Part shown: positions 4,992 through 5,823 of the stretch, piece after piece
Position numbering within the stretch: position 1 is the stretch's first letter
How the letters are laid out: the number at the start of each line of letters is the position of its first letter
Assembly: GCA_007135385.1 (NCBI GenBank)
Contig: SLIY01000127.1
Location: 1 to 5,823, forward strand
DNA length: 5,823 nt
Direction of reading: 5' to 3'
Source: Leptolyngbyaceae cyanobacterium CSSed165cm_216
GTDB taxonomy: Bacteria > Cyanobacteriota > Cyanobacteriia > Phormidesmidales > Phormidesmidaceae
Notes under the pieces: model-generated
What the model was told of the DNA's origin: nothing
Databases searched by the model: none
The model's input: the letters and a program-made list of their open reading frames with translations, nothing else
Translations under genes and position numbers: made by a program

Positions 4992-5823
4992 ATGAAGACT
5001 TTTCTGCCCCACGGCTCACCAGTGCCCCAATTTGGAGACGAGGTCTGGGGAGTGGTGGTAGCTGTGCAAGCAAATTTCTATCAGGTGCAGATTGAACCCC
5101 AGGTTAGCTCTGGTCAGCGATCGGGCTCGACTGAGGATGCCGGGGTGACTGGGCTGAAGACAGCTCAGCAGTTGCTCTGCACCCGGCGATCGCGGCTTAA
5201 GAAAATTGGCCAGCAGGTCATGGTAGGGGATCGGGTGCGAGTCGACGATCCAGATTGGGCGGGTGGGCGCGGGGCGATCGCAGCGGTCTATCCCCGCCAG
5301 ACGATGCTGGATCGACCACCGATGGCCAATGCGGACCAACTGTTACTGATGTTTGCATTGGCGGAACCAGAGCTGGATCCTCAGCAACTGAGTCGGTTTC
5401 TGGTCAAAGCCGAGGCCACAGGGCTAGCGGTGAGGTTGTGCCTAAATAAACAAGATTTGGTATCCCTAGCGGAGCGGCAGCGGTGGCAAGCGCGATTGGC
5501 CCAGTGGGGCTACGAGGCCATGGTGATGAGTGTGCAGGCGGGGGATGTCCTAGGGGTATTAAAGCCTCAACTGCAAGGTCGAATTACGGTGGTCTCTGGT
5601 CCTTCCGGGGTGGGCAAATCAAGTCTGATTAATCAGCTGATCCCCCAGGCCACTCTGCGGACGGGGGCGGTATCCGGCAAGCTTGGGCGAGGTCGCCACA
5701 CTACCCGCCATGTGGAACTGTTTGAGCTGCCAGGGGGAGGGTTTTTGGCGGACACCCCAGGCTTTAACCAGCCTGATTTGGAGTTGACCCCAGGGGAACT
5801 AGGGAACTGTTTCCCTGAAATTC
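4992..5823 (+). CDS. rsgA: Ribosome small subunit-dependent GTPase RsgA (3' end missing)
   Basis: RsgA (YjeQ/EngC) is a circularly permuted GTPase that binds the 30S subunit and helps late maturation of the decoding site. The reading frame is open to the window edge, with 277 codons visible. An N-terminal OB-fold covers about residues 17-105 (WGVVVAVQANFYQVQI, then LLCTRRSRLKK and QQVMVGDRV). The GTPase motifs come in permuted order: G4 NKQD at 152-155, G1 GPSGVGKS at 203-210, the switch/G2 region RGRHTT at 233-238, and G3 DTPG at 254-257. The C-terminal zinc-binding domain lies beyond the edge. Residues about 39-60 form a polar Ser/Gly/Thr-rich insertion inside the OB-fold that looks like a flexible loop. 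The ATG at 4992 is the first start possible, because an in-frame TAG (the stop of the TusA-family gene) lies six bases upstream. No separate Shine-Dalgarno is obvious, which fits translational coupling. Confidence 0.95.
   Translation, partial: MKTFLPHGSPVPQFGDEVWGVVVAVQANFYQVQIEPQVSSGQRSGSTEDAGVTGLKTAQQLLCTRRSRLKKIGQQVMVGDRVRVDDPDWAGGRGAIAAVYPRQTMLDRPPMANADQLLLMFALAEPELDPQQLSRFLVKAEATGLAVRLCLNKQDLVSLAERQRWQARLAQWGYEAMVMSVQAGDVLGVLKPQLQGRITVVSGPSGVGKSSLINQLIPQATLRTGAVSGKLGRGRHTTRHVELFELPGGGFLADTPGFNQPDLELTPGELGNCFPEI
5186..5193. repeat. HIP1 octamer GCGATCGC (inside rsgA, first copy)
   Basis: A perfect GCGATCGC palindrome within the codons for Arg-Arg-Ser-Arg of the RsgA OB-fold. This conserved segment has taken up the word without changing the expected residues. 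Confidence 0.9.
5274..5281. repeat. HIP1 octamer GCGATCGC (inside rsgA, second copy)
   Basis: A perfect GCGATCGC, 88 bases after the previous copy, encoding Ala-Ile-Ala in RsgA. With the copies at 852 and 1694 it makes four in this window. Confidence 0.9.

Overview
The window is a bacterial chaperone operon, almost certainly cyanobacterial. All recognised genes lie on the + strand in the order grpE - dnaK - dnaJ - TusA-family sulfurtransferase - rsgA; rsgA runs off the right edge. Three things point to cyanobacteria. Four perfect copies of the octamer GCGATCGC (HIP1) occur in under 6 kb. The DnaK sequence is of the cyanobacterial DnaK2 type: a Cys after the first phosphate loop, the linker VKDLLLLD, a NLFYSYEATLRD segment in the lid and an acidic DYEAID tail. 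The last two genes form the dnaJ-TusA-rsgA tail that I recall from cyanobacterial genomes. I cannot fix the genus; the moderately GC-rich coding sequence would suit many filamentous or unicellular lineages.

Layout. Positions 1-650 contain no convincing complete gene. A possible divergent gene start reads leftward from 47, and the rest is intergenic DNA with a few short repeats. grpE (651-1373) is followed by a 184-base gap holding a clear 9-bp stem-loop and several smaller inverted repeats. dnaK (1558-3495) follows, then a 114-base gap with a G-rich hairpin, then dnaJ (3610-4734). From there the genes are packed tightly: dnaJ overlaps the TusA-family gene (4731-4988) by four bases (ATGA), and rsgA (4992 to the edge) begins three bases after that gene's stop, in the same reading frame.

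How the genes work together. DnaK, its nucleotide exchange factor GrpE and its J-domain partner DnaJ form the complete Hsp70 folding cycle, in one transcriptional direction. The two distal genes belong to other pathways: a small TusA/SirA-fold protein likely to carry sulfur on one cysteine, and the circularly permuted GTPase RsgA, which matures the 30S ribosomal subunit. The tight packing suggests both are translated from the dnaJ message. The wide gaps before dnaK and dnaJ suggest those two are separately tuned by internal promoters or RNA processing. I found no CIRCE operator (TTAGCACTC-N9-GAGTGCTAA) and no hrcA, so HrcA control is not supported here.

I found no unknown multi-gene system. 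The observations most worth checking are the single in-frame stop between the TusA-family gene and rsgA, the altered CPxP motif of the TusA-family protein, the stem-loop after grpE, and the G-run in the dnaJ leader that can pair either locally or with the C-run next to the dnaJ start.
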